Positions 7,944-16,259 of a stretch of DNA of 64,000 nucleotides are shown here, in pieces (the stretch's first letter is position 1; each line of letters starts with the position of its first letter). A program made the translations under genes and the position numbers. The stretch is from the NCBI RefSeq assembly GCF_045287255.1, contig NZ_CP137142.1:1674001-1738000 (forward strand), in the 5' to 3' direction. The notes beneath the pieces are model-generated. The model was given only the letters and a program-made list of their open reading frames with translations, made no database searches and was not told the origin of the DNA. The stretch is from Henriciella sp045287255 (GTDB lineage Bacteria > Pseudomonadota > Alphaproteobacteria > Caulobacterales > Hyphomonadaceae).

Positions 7944-8519
7944 ATGATCCGTAAAGCCCTGTTTGCCGCTCTTCTTCCTTTTGCAGCCTGCATGCATGCC
8001 CCGGCACAAGATGCCCACCAGTCTCTCCCCGAACCGCATGAAATGCCCGGTCCCGCTGACGGCGTCTTTCCTAGCATGATGCGGATGAGCGGTGATGTTA
8101 TCGGAGTTGAGGGCCAATCAATCGGCGCCCTGAATCTCATTGGCGGCCCGAACGGTGTCCTGATGGAAGTAACAATTGCCGAAGGCGGCCTTGCGCCAGG
8201 CTGGCATGGCTTGCACCTGCACCAGGTCGGGGATTGCAGTGATCTTGGCGTATTCAAGAAATCTGGCGGACATCTCGGTCTCGTCAAAGGCGGCCATGGG
8301 CTGCTCAACCCAAATGGGCCGGAAGGCGGTGATTTGCCGAACATCTGGGCCGCTGCAGATGGCTCTGCTGGCTATGAGGCCTTCTCAACCCTGTTCAGCC
8401 TCGCAGATCTGGCTGATAAGGATGGCGCAGCTTTGATTATCCATGAAAATCGCGACGATCACATGACGCAACCCATTGGGGGCGCTGGACCACGTGTCGC
8501 CTGCTCTGTTGTTAAGTAG
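7944..8519 (+). CDS. sodC: Cu/Zn superoxide dismutase (SodC) family protein
   Basis: This 191-residue protein has an N-terminal signal (MIRKALFAALLPFAAC, possibly a lipoprotein signal with Cys16). It has the Cu/Zn SOD pattern: copper histidines H91 and H93 (GLHLH), bridging H110 (SGGH), copper H167 (IIHEN), zinc H118 and D130 (GDLPN), and the disulphide pair C98-C187. It would dismutate superoxide in the periplasm or envelope. One oddity: the His expected three residues before the zinc Asp (HxGD) aligns with E127, so one zinc ligand appears replaced. The loop between H110 and D130 is short, GLVKGGHGLLNPNGPEGG. The stop abuts the stop of the convergent SDR gene. Confidence 0.88.
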   Translation: MIRKALFAALLPFAACMHAPAQDAHQSLPEPHEMPGPADGVFPSMMRMSGDVIGVEGQSIGALNLIGGPNGVLMEVTIAEGGLAPGWHGLHLHQVGDCSDLGVFKKSGGHLGLVKGGHGLLNPNGPEGGDLPNIWAAADGSAGYEAFSTLFSLADLADKDGAALIIHENRDDHMTQPIGGAGPRVACSVVK

Positions 8520-9254
8520 CTATTGCAAGCTCAGACCACCATCCGCGATCACGGTATGACCCATTACATAAGACGCCAGTGGTGAGGCCAAGAACAGGGC
8601 CACCCCTGCCATATCCTCAGGGGTGCCCATACGGCGCTGCGGGATCGCCCGCAGCGCTCCTTCCAAGCGCTTTTCATGCTTGGTCGTAACATGGGTCAGC
8701 TTGGTCTCGACCAGCCCCGGAGCCAGACCATTCACACGAATGCCATCACTGGCCCAGGCCGCTCCCAAAGTCTTGGTCAGGCCAACCGCTCCAAACTTAG
8801 AGGCCGAATAAGCTGGATTACCAATCGTCGCATCGAACCCGGCCACTGAACTCACGATGATCATCGCCCCCTTCGCCGCTGCTAAGGCTGTATGAAATTT
8901 CCGCGCCACCGCCATGACAGAGTTGATATTCACATCCATCACAGTGTCCCAGCCCTCACGCGTGAACTCTTCGCGATTATAGCGCACGGTCCCCTGACAC
9001 TGCACCAGCACGTCAAGCCGCTCGCCGGGTTCTACCGCTTCAACCGCATCGATATCGGCAACATTCACCTGGCTATAATCAAGCCCTGACAGGTCGCTTC
9101 CCTCTGCGCCCGCATAGTCTTCTGCGCTTGGCCGCGTACCCCAGACTTCAACGCTCGCCCCACGCGATAGAAAGCCATGCGCGATGCCATTTCCAATCCC
9201 GCTAGACCCACCAACGATGAGCACACGCTTGCCACTGAAATCCAAATCCATCAT
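8520..9254 (-). CDS. SDR family NAD(P)-dependent oxidoreductase
   Basis: This is a 244-residue classical short-chain dehydrogenase. The dinucleotide motif is GGSSGIGNG at residues 15-23, and the catalytic residues fit S136 (IVSSVAG), Y149 and K153 (YSASK). The C-terminal segment IRVNGLAPGLVETKLT and the VIADGGLSLQ ending are typical of 3-oxoacyl-ACP-reductase-like SDRs, but the substrate cannot be read from sequence. Its ATG overlaps the stop of the amidase gene (ATGA), so the two are translated as a pair. It is convergent with sodC with directly adjacent stop codons. Confidence 0.9.
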   Translation of the reverse strand: MMDLDFSGKRVLIVGGSSGIGNGIAHGFLSRGASVEVWGTRPSAEDYAGAEGSDLSGLDYSQVNVADIDAVEAVEPGERLDVLVQCQGTVRYNREEFTREGWDTVMDVNINSVMAVARKFHTALAAAKGAMIIVSSVAGFDATIGNPAYSASKFGAVGLTKTLGAAWASDGIRVNGLAPGLVETKLTHVTTKHEKRLEGALRAIPQRRMGTPEDMAGVALFLASPLASYVMGHTVIADGGLSLQ

Positions 9255-10861
9255 TCACTTTCCACCATCATCGCTGCTTCAATCTCGGGTCGTGCTTCGG
9301 CTGTTGCCAGATAGCGCGGCTCGACACGTTTCTGGCTAATCTGCTCATACGCATACGCGTAGGACAGGACGGCGACGTCATCCCCTTCACTTGCCATCAA
9401 AGAGAACCCCACCGGTATGCCGTGTACATCCCCCATTGGAACGCTGGCATGGGGATAGCCTGCAATCGCAGCCATCCAGCCTGCGCCTGCCCAACTCGGC
9501 CAGACATCGCCATTGACCGGATCAACGCGGGAACTAACCGGACCAGACGGCGAAACAAGGACAGCCACATTATGCTCAGCCATAAGAGCATCAATGCCCT
9601 TCGCGCGTGTGGCTGCCTGGATCGTATCGCGAGCACGGATATAGTCTTCGTCACTTAAAGGCCCACGCGCCTCAGAGGCTTCGAAGAGGTCCTGACCAAA
9701 CAAGGCAAGCTCGGTATCCCCCTCACCTTGATTGAACGCAATCACATCCGCCAAAGTACGCACCGTCACAGTATCTGGTGTCGTCGCCAGATAAGCATTC
9801 AGCCCGTCTTTGAATTCATATTGCAGCACAGCAAGGGCATCGCCCCAGAAATTCTCCGCATCGGGCGAGAAGGCCTCAATCTCAACCAGAATCGCGCCTG
9901 CTGTCTCGAGATCAGCGAGGGCGTCATCAAAAAGCGCTTGAATGTCTGCATTCGATCCTTGCGCAAAACGCATTACTCCGACGCGAACCCCATTCAGGCT
10001 TTCTGCATTGAGCTCAGCAGCATAGATTGCCTCCCCAGTCATCGCATCCATCATCAGCGCGGCACCGGTCACCGTCTTGGTCATCGGCCCGGCAGTATCT
10101 TGCGAAGCGGAAATCGGCACGATCCCCTCTTGCGACAGGACACCGACAGTCGGTTTGAAACCGACAATACCGTTAACCTGCGCTGGGCAAATGATCGAGC
10201 CATTCGTCTCCGTTCCAACAGCTCCCGCAGCCAGCGAAGCGGCTATAGCTGCACCGGAGCCTGAACTCGACCCGCAGGGTGAGCGGTCCAGCATATGGGG
10301 GTTTCGCACCTGCCCACCTAGCGCAGACCAACCACTCACAGAATTGTTCGAACGGAAATTCGCCCACTGGCTTAAATTCGTCTTGCCGAGGATAACAGCG
10401 CCTTCAGCACGCACGCCAGCCACGAGTGGGCTATCCCGCCCTGTCACATTGTCTTTGAGCGCGAGCGATCCTGCAGTCGTCGCTACCGGATCAGCGCTCT
10501 CAACATTGTCTTTCAGAAGGATCGGCACGCCATCAAGTGGCCCAAGGGTCTCTCCCGCAGCGCGGCGCGCATCACTTGCCTTGGCTTGCGACAGAGCATC
10601 GGGATTGAGCGCGAGGACACTTTGCAAACGTGGTCCGGATCGATCAACAGCCTCAATCCGGTCCAGATAAAGTTCCGTAAGCGTTTCAGACGTTGCCTCT
10701 CCCGCGGCCAAGGCCTCAACAAGTTCCGGCAACGTTTGCGCGACAAGTCCTTGTGCTTCAACATTCACCTCTGCAGATGCTTCAGGCTGCACAGTACGAT
10801 CCGCAGGCTCTGCGCAGGCCATTACTAAAGCCAATGCCCCACATGCTAAAACAGCCCGCAT
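9251..10861 (-). CDS. Amidase-signature lipoprotein
   Basis: This 536-residue amidase-signature enzyme hydrolyses a carboxamide bond on an unknown substrate. The start at 10861 has a GGAGAG site and begins a lipoprotein signal, MRAVLACGALALVMAC, with the lipid-modified Cys at residue 16; the mature protein is therefore tethered to the envelope. The catalytic Ser-cisSer-Lys triad fits K117 (ILLKDN), S198 (in GSSSGSG) and S222 (ETNGSIICP). The region GFKPTVGVLSQEGIVPIS matches the family closely. It is the first gene of a two-gene unit with the SDR, so both may act on one compound. Confidence 0.88.
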   Translation of the reverse strand: MRAVLACGALALVMACAEPADRTVQPEASAEVNVEAQGLVAQTLPELVEALAAGEATSETLTELYLDRIEAVDRSGPRLQSVLALNPDALSQAKASDARRAAGETLGPLDGVPILLKDNVESADPVATTAGSLALKDNVTGRDSPLVAGVRAEGAVILGKTNLSQWANFRSNNSVSGWSALGGQVRNPHMLDRSPCGSSSGSGAAIAASLAAGAVGTETNGSIICPAQVNGIVGFKPTVGVLSQEGIVPISASQDTAGPMTKTVTGAALMMDAMTGEAIYAAELNAESLNGVRVGVMRFAQGSNADIQALFDDALADLETAGAILVEIEAFSPDAENFWGDALAVLQYEFKDGLNAYLATTPDTVTVRTLADVIAFNQGEGDTELALFGQDLFEASEARGPLSDEDYIRARDTIQAATRAKGIDALMAEHNVAVLVSPSGPVSSRVDPVNGDVWPSWAGAGWMAAIAGYPHASVPMGDVHGIPVGFSLMASEGDDVAVLSYAYAYEQISQKRVEPRYLATAEARPEIEAAMMVESE

Positions 10862-10938
10862 TTCTCTCTCCATCTTTCATGAGATGGAGCGTGGCACGGC
10901 GAGGGCGATTGTCAACGCGAACGCAAGGTCAGCTAATG

Positions 10939-12603
10939 CTAGCGATCAAACTTCTTGAACTTCACGCGCTTGGGTTCAACCGCTTCTGGGCCTAGGCGGC
11001 GTTTCTTGTCTTCAAGATAGGACGAGAAATCGCCCTCAAACCACTCAACGTGGCTATCGCCCTCAAAAGCGAGAATATGCGTCGCCATGCGGTCAAGGAA
11101 CCAGCGGTCGTGTGAGATCACAACAGCGCAGCCGGGGAAGTTCTCAAGACCGTCCTCAAGCGCTTGCAAGGTCTCAACATCAAGGTCGTTGGTCGGTTCG
11201 TCGAGCAGGAGCAAGTTGCCGCCTTCACGCAGCATCTTGGCGAGGTGTACGCGGTTGCGCTCACCACCAGAGAGCTTGCCAACTGGCTTTTGCTGATCGG
11301 TCTTCTTGAAGTTAAACGCGCTGACATAGGCACGAGAGTTCATCTCGACATTGCCGAGTTTGATGACGTCCAATCCATCAGAGATCTCTTCCCAGACATT
11401 CTTCTTGTCATCCAGCGCATCACGGCTTTGGTCGACATAGCCAAGCTTGACCGTCTCACCGAGTTCAAGGGTTCCGGAATCCGGTTGTTCCTTACCCATG
11501 ATCATCTTGAACAGGGTGGATTTACCCGCGCCGTTAGGACCAATAACCCCAACAATACCACCGGGTGGCAGTTTGAAATCAAGGTCTTCGATCAGTAGGT
11601 TATTGCCAAAGCCCTTGCGCAGATTTTCTGCTTCCAGAACTTTGTTGCCCAAACGCGGTCCGGGTGGGATACGGATTGTCGCTGTCCCAACGGTTTCACG
11701 CTCGGCCTTACTCGCCATTTCCTCATAAGACTGGATACGCGCCTTGGATTTGGCCTGCCGCGCTTTCGGGCTGGATCGAACCCATTCAAGTTCCTTGGCA
11801 AGCGCGCGCTGGCGCCCCTTGTCTTCGCGGGCTTCCTGCTCCATCCGCTTGGCTTTTTGTTCAAGCCAGTTGGAATAGTTGCCCTCATAAGGAATGCCGC
11901 GACCGCGATCGAGTTCCAGAATCCATCCGGTAATATCGTCGAGGAAATAACGGTCGTGCGTAACGAGGATCACACAGCCTTTGAAATTGATCAGGTAGTT
12001 TTGCAGCCAGGCAACCGTTTCCGCATCAAGGTGGTTGGTCGGTTCGTCCATCAGGATCATATCCGGACGCGACAACAGCAGGCGACAGATCGCGACCCGG
12101 CGAATCTCACCCCCCGAAAGGCTTTTCACATCCGCCGTATCCGGCGGGCAGCGCAGCGCCTCCATCGCCATTTCGATCTTGTTATCAATGTCCCAGGCAT
12201 CGGCAGCATCAACCTTTTCCTGAAGCGCGGTCATCTCTTCTATCAACTCATCTGAATAGTCCTCAGCCAGCTTCATGGAGATGGCATTGAAATCATCCAG
12301 CAGTTTCTTTTCCGGACACTCAGAAGCAACGTTCTCGAATACTGACAGGTCCGGGTTCAGTTGCGGCTCTTGCGGCAGGTAGCCAACCTTGATCCCATCC
12401 GCCGCCCAGGCTTCACCATTAAATTCGGTCTCAACCCCCGCCATGATTTTCAGCAAGGTCGACTTACCGGCCCCGTTTACGCCCACGACCCCAATCTTGG
12501 CATCGGGCAGGAAAGACAAATGGATATTCTCAAAGACTTGTTTTCCACCGGGATACGTCTTGGACACACCCTGCATATGATAAACGTATTGCGGTCCGGA
12601 CAT
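10939..12603 (-). CDS. ettA: Energy-dependent translational throttle protein EttA (ABC-F)
   Basis: This 554-residue protein is EttA, an ABC-F ATPase that binds the ribosomal E site and couples translation start to the energy charge. It has two ABC cassettes: Walker A motifs GVNGAGKST (near residue 40) and GPNGAGKST (near 360), signatures LSGGE in both halves, and Walker B MDEPTNHLDAE and LDEPTNDLDVE. The linker SPKARQAKSKARIQSYEEM and the C-terminal RRLGPEAVEPKRVKFKKF are specific to EttA. No membrane segments are present, as expected. Length equals the family norm (about 555). It appears to be monocistronic. Confidence 0.95.
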   Translation of the reverse strand: MSGPQYVYHMQGVSKTYPGGKQVFENIHLSFLPDAKIGVVGVNGAGKSTLLKIMAGVETEFNGEAWAADGIKVGYLPQEPQLNPDLSVFENVASECPEKKLLDDFNAISMKLAEDYSDELIEEMTALQEKVDAADAWDIDNKIEMAMEALRCPPDTADVKSLSGGEIRRVAICRLLLSRPDMILMDEPTNHLDAETVAWLQNYLINFKGCVILVTHDRYFLDDITGWILELDRGRGIPYEGNYSNWLEQKAKRMEQEAREDKGRQRALAKELEWVRSSPKARQAKSKARIQSYEEMASKAERETVGTATIRIPPGPRLGNKVLEAENLRKGFGNNLLIEDLDFKLPPGGIVGVIGPNGAGKSTLFKMIMGKEQPDSGTLELGETVKLGYVDQSRDALDDKKNVWEEISDGLDVIKLGNVEMNSRAYVSAFNFKKTDQQKPVGKLSGGERNRVHLAKMLREGGNLLLLDEPTNDLDVETLQALEDGLENFPGCAVVISHDRWFLDRMATHILAFEGDSHVEWFEGDFSSYLEDKKRRLGPEAVEPKRVKFKKFDR

Positions 12604-12688
12604 GCGGCTTGCTCCTTACAGGACAGGAAAAAGAAAAGTGGCCGTTACTTGCGCGCACCGGGCAGAAAATCAAGCTTTAGCGACCGCA

Positions 12689-13285
12689 CTAACGCTTTCG
12701 TTTTAGAATCGCGCCCTGGCGCGCCCCAAATTTGGTCTTTTTGTCATAAGCAGCATGCGCATCTTCGGCCTCTGCTTGAAGGGTGGCCGTTGTCATCCCG
12801 GCTGCAGCTTTTAAGGCCTCACACGTCTCAAATGGCTCCATTGCCAGCAATGCGGCTTTTATCTCTTGAGCCGTGTTCAGGTTGATCTCCACATGTCCGT
12901 CTTGATGCATTCTCAAGGCCGCCAGATACCGCGCCCACTCGGCCTGAATCTTGGCATTCATCTCCTCAACATCAGCCCAATTAGGCAAGGTCATTTCAGT
13001 GTTTAGCGTGACAGAAACGTTTGTTAGCCTGCAGCCATCTTCATGTTGTTCGGTCGAAACGCTGAGTTTCCAGTCGGCATTCACATCAGCCGCTTTGGGT
13101 TCTCCCGATTCAATAATCGGGGAAGCTTCCAGCATCAGGTCCGCCGCCCTCTGCAGTGCATTTGATTCAAAGTCATATCGTACTTCGGTGATATTATGAA
13201 TGATATCATCCTGAGCACTAGCGACACCAATGCTCACTATAAAACCGCCTACAAGGCTTTTAAGCGCGACATCCCACCACGTCAT
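12689..13285 (-). CDS. DUF922 family secreted protein
   Basis: This 198-residue protein has an N-terminal signal-like helix (VGGFIVSIGVASAQ, cleavage expected after residue 24) and matches the DUF922 pattern, a family predicted to be secreted zinc proteases. The conserved helix holds HQDGH at residues 127-131, within LAALRMHQDGHVEI. In zincins the motif is HExxH; here the Glu position is Gln, so the catalytic base may be missing. The signature Trp and aromatic residues before the motif (EWARYLAAL) are kept. Family assignment is moderate; activity is doubtful. Confidence 0.7.
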   Translation of the reverse strand: MTWWDVALKSLVGGFIVSIGVASAQDDIIHNITEVRYDFESNALQRAADLMLEASPIIESGEPKAADVNADWKLSVSTEQHEDGCRLTNVSVTLNTEMTLPNWADVEEMNAKIQAEWARYLAALRMHQDGHVEINLNTAQEIKAALLAMEPFETCEALKAAAGMTTATLQAEAEDAHAAYDKKTKFGARQGAILKRKR

Positions 13286-13400
13286 TATGCGTCCTCCTGA
13301 TCTTGTTCACAGTATGACGTGTGAAGCTGCCATCACACAAGTCCACAACTTGGCCAGACACCAGAGATGACAGATCACCAAAGCACGCTAAGGTCATGTC

Positions 13401-16016
13401 ATGTTGAAAACTCATCTCATTCCCGCAATTGCCTTGCTCGCATCAGCCTGCACAGCCTCTACGGCCCAGACCTCAAATTCCATATCGGAGACCGCCGCCC
13501 CCATGGTTCAAACTGAAGAGCTCACCCTAGAGCGCCTGTATGCCAGCCCCTCCTTATCTGGCCCGACACCCAGTGGTGTGAAGTACAGCCCGGATGGCAA
13601 GCGGGTCACTTTCCTGAAAGCTCGCGAGAATGAAAGCGACCGCTACGACCTCTGGCAGTTCGATGTGGCGACAGGGGGCCAATCCATGCTGGTCGATTCC
13701 AAACTGCTGGAGCCAGAGGAGGTTGAACTCTCCGAGGAAGAAAAGGCCCTGCGGGAACGTAAACGCATTGCCGGGCGCAAAGGGATTGTCTCTTATGATT
13801 GGGGCACGGCAAATACAATCCTCGTCCCAATTGGCGGGGATCTGCATCTCGTCACGCTGCCAAATGCCGATGGCACACCCCATAGTATAAGCATTGATGA
13901 GGCAAAGGCCGCCGAATTCGATCTGTCTGTTGCATCAATCCAAACCCAGATTGATGAAGCCAGTACGGGGTTGGGCAATGTCAGCCCAGAAGCGGCTGAT
14001 CTTGAAAACCTCGTCCTGACGGTAAAAGACGACACGGTTGTGCGACTATCAGACGTTGCAACAATTGGACGTGCTCTTCAGGTGCCCGAAGCCCGTCAAC
14101 TCACCGCCACAGATGCCTTCGAGTATGATGCGAAGGTCAGCCCGCTGGGCAGGTCTGTCAGCTTCGTGCGCGATGGCGCGGTTTGTGTCATCGACCTTGA
14201 AACTGGCGCAGAAACCCGTGCCACGCCAGCTGCTGAACCTGACAAAGCGATCTCCTACGGCGTCGCAGAGTTCGTCGCGCAGGAAGAAATGAGCCGCTAT
14301 ACAGGCTACTGGTGGAGCCCGGATGATCGCTATCTCGCCTATACCAAGGTGGATGAAAGCACCGTCGACATTATCCCGCGTTTCGACATCGCCGCCGATG
14401 AGGTGACAGTCATCGAGCAACGCTACCCACGCGCCGGACGACCGAACGCCATTGTCGATCTTTTTGTTCGAGATATGGAAACAGGTGAAGTCACAGAAGT
14501 TAAATGGCGACGCGAAGACTGGGGGCCAGCAACGGATCAGTATCTGGCACGCGTGAATTGGAAAAAAGCCGAAGCCGATATGGCTTTGATCGTCAGCTCA
14601 GTTGATCGTGATCAGAAAACCATCCTGATGAACACGTTTGGTCTTGATGGCGCGCCTCAGAAACAGATGCGCGAAATTCAACCGAACTGGGTGAACCTGT
14701 CCTTTGACCTCAAACCCAACACAGCCGCTGGCCTTTTGCTGACTGACGAAATGACCGGTTTTCGTCACATCAAACTGATGGATAATGATGAAGGCACCTA
14801 CTTAACCTCAGGCGATTGGGACGTTTCGGAAATTGCTGGTCTTGATGGCGAAACAGTCTTCTTCACAGGCTACAAAGACACACCGCTTGAACGCCATCTT
14901 TATGCGGTTTCAGCGACTGGCGCTGAGCCAGAGCGCCTCACCGAACTTGGCAAATCCTGGTCGATTACGATGGCCCCGGATGGAAAGTCCTTCATCGGGA
15001 CCAGTTCCAGCCCGACCCAGCCACCACAAACTGGCCTCTATCGAGTTACACAGCCGCAAAGCGATGCTGAGCTAGAGGAGGCTGGTGCCAAACGCCTACC
15101 AGGCACCAATTGCATCGACACGACACCGATGGCCGCGAAAGTGACCCGCCATTGTCCGGACCCGACAATGCTGATTGCGTGGATTGAGGAAAACGCCCTC
15201 AGCGAGGATCACCCCTATGCCCCATATCTGAAGGATCACACGGTTCCGGAATATGGCACGCTTACGGCTGAGGATGGCCAGACGCTTTACTATTCGATCC
15301 AAACGCCACCTGATTTTGATCCGACGAAAAAGTACCCCGTTCTTGTCAACGTTTACGGTGGGCCACACGTACAGACTGTGGACCGGGATTGGGAACGCTG
15401 GGATGATCAATTCTATAGCCGTCAGGGCTATATTGTCTTCCGCCTCGATAATCGTGGCAGTTCCAATCGCGGTAAACGGTTCGAAGATGTCATCTATCGC
15501 CTGACTGGTGTCCCAGAAGTACGCGACCAGTTGGTTGGCGTGAACTGGCTGAAAGCTCAACCCTTCGTCGATGCCGACAATATTGCCATTCAGGGCTGGT
15601 CCTATGGCGGCTACATGACGCTGATGACGATCCTGCAAGCCCCGGAAGGGACTTTCAAAGCTGCCGTATCGGGCGCGCCGGTTACCGATTGGACCCTGTA
15701 TGATACGTTCTATACCGAACGCTACATGGATACACCGCAGGACAATCCGGACGGCTATGAGCAGTCTTCGGTCTTCCATCATCTGGAAAAGCTTGAGACC
15801 GAGCTTCCAAACCTGCTTCTCATCCATGGCATGGCCGATGATAATGTCACCTTCGATAACACCACCCGTCTGATGGCGGAGCTACAACAACGCGGTATCG
15901 TGTTTGATCTGATGACCTATCCCGGACAGCGTCATGGCATTCGCGGCGAAAAACTGCGCACGCACCTGATGCGCACGCGCATGGCATTTCTGGATCGGCA
16001 TTTGAAGGGAGAGTAA
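13401..16016 (+). CDS. S9 family peptidase, dipeptidyl peptidase IV type
   Basis: This 871-residue protein is a DPP-IV-like serine peptidase that would release X-Pro dipeptides in the periplasm. A lipoprotein-type signal (IALLASAC) starts the protein, then a beta-propeller (about 50-590) and an alpha/beta-hydrolase domain. The catalytic Ser is S734 in GWSYGGYMT, with Asp at 813 (ADDNV) and His at 845 (RHGIRG). The double-Glu motif that binds the substrate amino terminus is E295-E296 (QEEMSRYTGYWWSPDD). All active-site elements are therefore present. The gene runs directly into a small membrane-protein gene with no gap. Confidence 0.93.
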   Translation: MLKTHLIPAIALLASACTASTAQTSNSISETAAPMVQTEELTLERLYASPSLSGPTPSGVKYSPDGKRVTFLKARENESDRYDLWQFDVATGGQSMLVDSKLLEPEEVELSEEEKALRERKRIAGRKGIVSYDWGTANTILVPIGGDLHLVTLPNADGTPHSISIDEAKAAEFDLSVASIQTQIDEASTGLGNVSPEAADLENLVLTVKDDTVVRLSDVATIGRALQVPEARQLTATDAFEYDAKVSPLGRSVSFVRDGAVCVIDLETGAETRATPAAEPDKAISYGVAEFVAQEEMSRYTGYWWSPDDRYLAYTKVDESTVDIIPRFDIAADEVTVIEQRYPRAGRPNAIVDLFVRDMETGEVTEVKWRREDWGPATDQYLARVNWKKAEADMALIVSSVDRDQKTILMNTFGLDGAPQKQMREIQPNWVNLSFDLKPNTAAGLLLTDEMTGFRHIKLMDNDEGTYLTSGDWDVSEIAGLDGETVFFTGYKDTPLERHLYAVSATGAEPERLTELGKSWSITMAPDGKSFIGTSSSPTQPPQTGLYRVTQPQSDAELEEAGAKRLPGTNCIDTTPMAAKVTRHCPDPTMLIAWIEENALSEDHPYAPYLKDHTVPEYGTLTAEDGQTLYYSIQTPPDFDPTKKYPVLVNVYGGPHVQTVDRDWERWDDQFYSRQGYIVFRLDNRGSSNRGKRFEDVIYRLTGVPEVRDQLVGVNWLKAQPFVDADNIAIQGWSYGGYMTLMTILQAPEGTFKAAVSGAPVTDWTLYDTFYTERYMDTPQDNPDGYEQSSVFHHLEKLETELPNLLLIHGMADDNVTFDNTTRLMAELQQRGIVFDLMTYPGQRHGIRGEKLRTHLMRTRMAFLDRHLKGE

Positions 16017-16208
16017 ATGCGAGAAAAAATGAACTGGCAGCACGCCGGGATTATCGGATTCGAGGCTGGTTTAATCTACCTGGTCTTCAATCTTTCAGGA
16101 ATGGATGACGCACTTCCAAAATGGCAATCTGGATTGCTATTTATATTAGCCAGCTCTGTTATTTTTTATGTCACCATAAAAATCTTGGAGACGACGAACA
16201 AAGCCTAG
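16017..16208 (+). CDS. Small two-helix membrane protein
   Basis: This 63-residue protein starts on the base after the stop of the peptidase gene (TAAATG), with the ribosome site GGGAGAG inside the peptidase 3' end, so translation is probably coupled. Two hydrophobic segments are visible (about residues 10-27 and 38-57), separated by a short polar loop. I do not recognise a family. The local base composition is more AT-rich than the peptidase gene. It could be a membrane partner of the peptidase, but that is only positional inference. Confidence 0.6.
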   Translation: MREKMNWQHAGIIGFEAGLIYLVFNLSGMDDALPKWQSGLLFILASSVIFYVTIKILETTNKA

Positions 16209-16221
16209 ACAGACCGAAGGT

Positions 16222-16255
16222 TCCTCCTGAATATTCAGAAAAGATATCAGGAGGA
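16222..16255 (+). promoter_or_regulatory. Hairpin sequestering the ribosome binding site of the 16260 gene
   Basis: A perfect 9-bp inverted repeat, TCCTCCTGA at 16222-16230 and TCAGGAGGA at 16247-16255, encloses a 16-base AT-rich loop. The 3' arm contains the whole Shine-Dalgarno AGGAGG of the following gene, four bases before its ATG. If the stem forms in the mRNA, ribosome access is blocked, so translation of the operon may depend on temperature, a protein or a small RNA. No T tract follows, so it is not a simple terminator. Confidence 0.6.
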
Positions 16256-16259
16256 CATC

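Noticed and set aside
7884..8117. N-terminal extension of tlyA to an upstream ATG
   Set aside because: It would overlap the start of sodC by more than 150 bases and add residues not found in the family.
15096..15827. 243-residue open frame antisense to the DPP-IV gene
   Set aside because: It lies entirely within a well-supported gene on the other strand, has no ribosome site or recognisable domain, and reflects the codon pattern of the sense gene.
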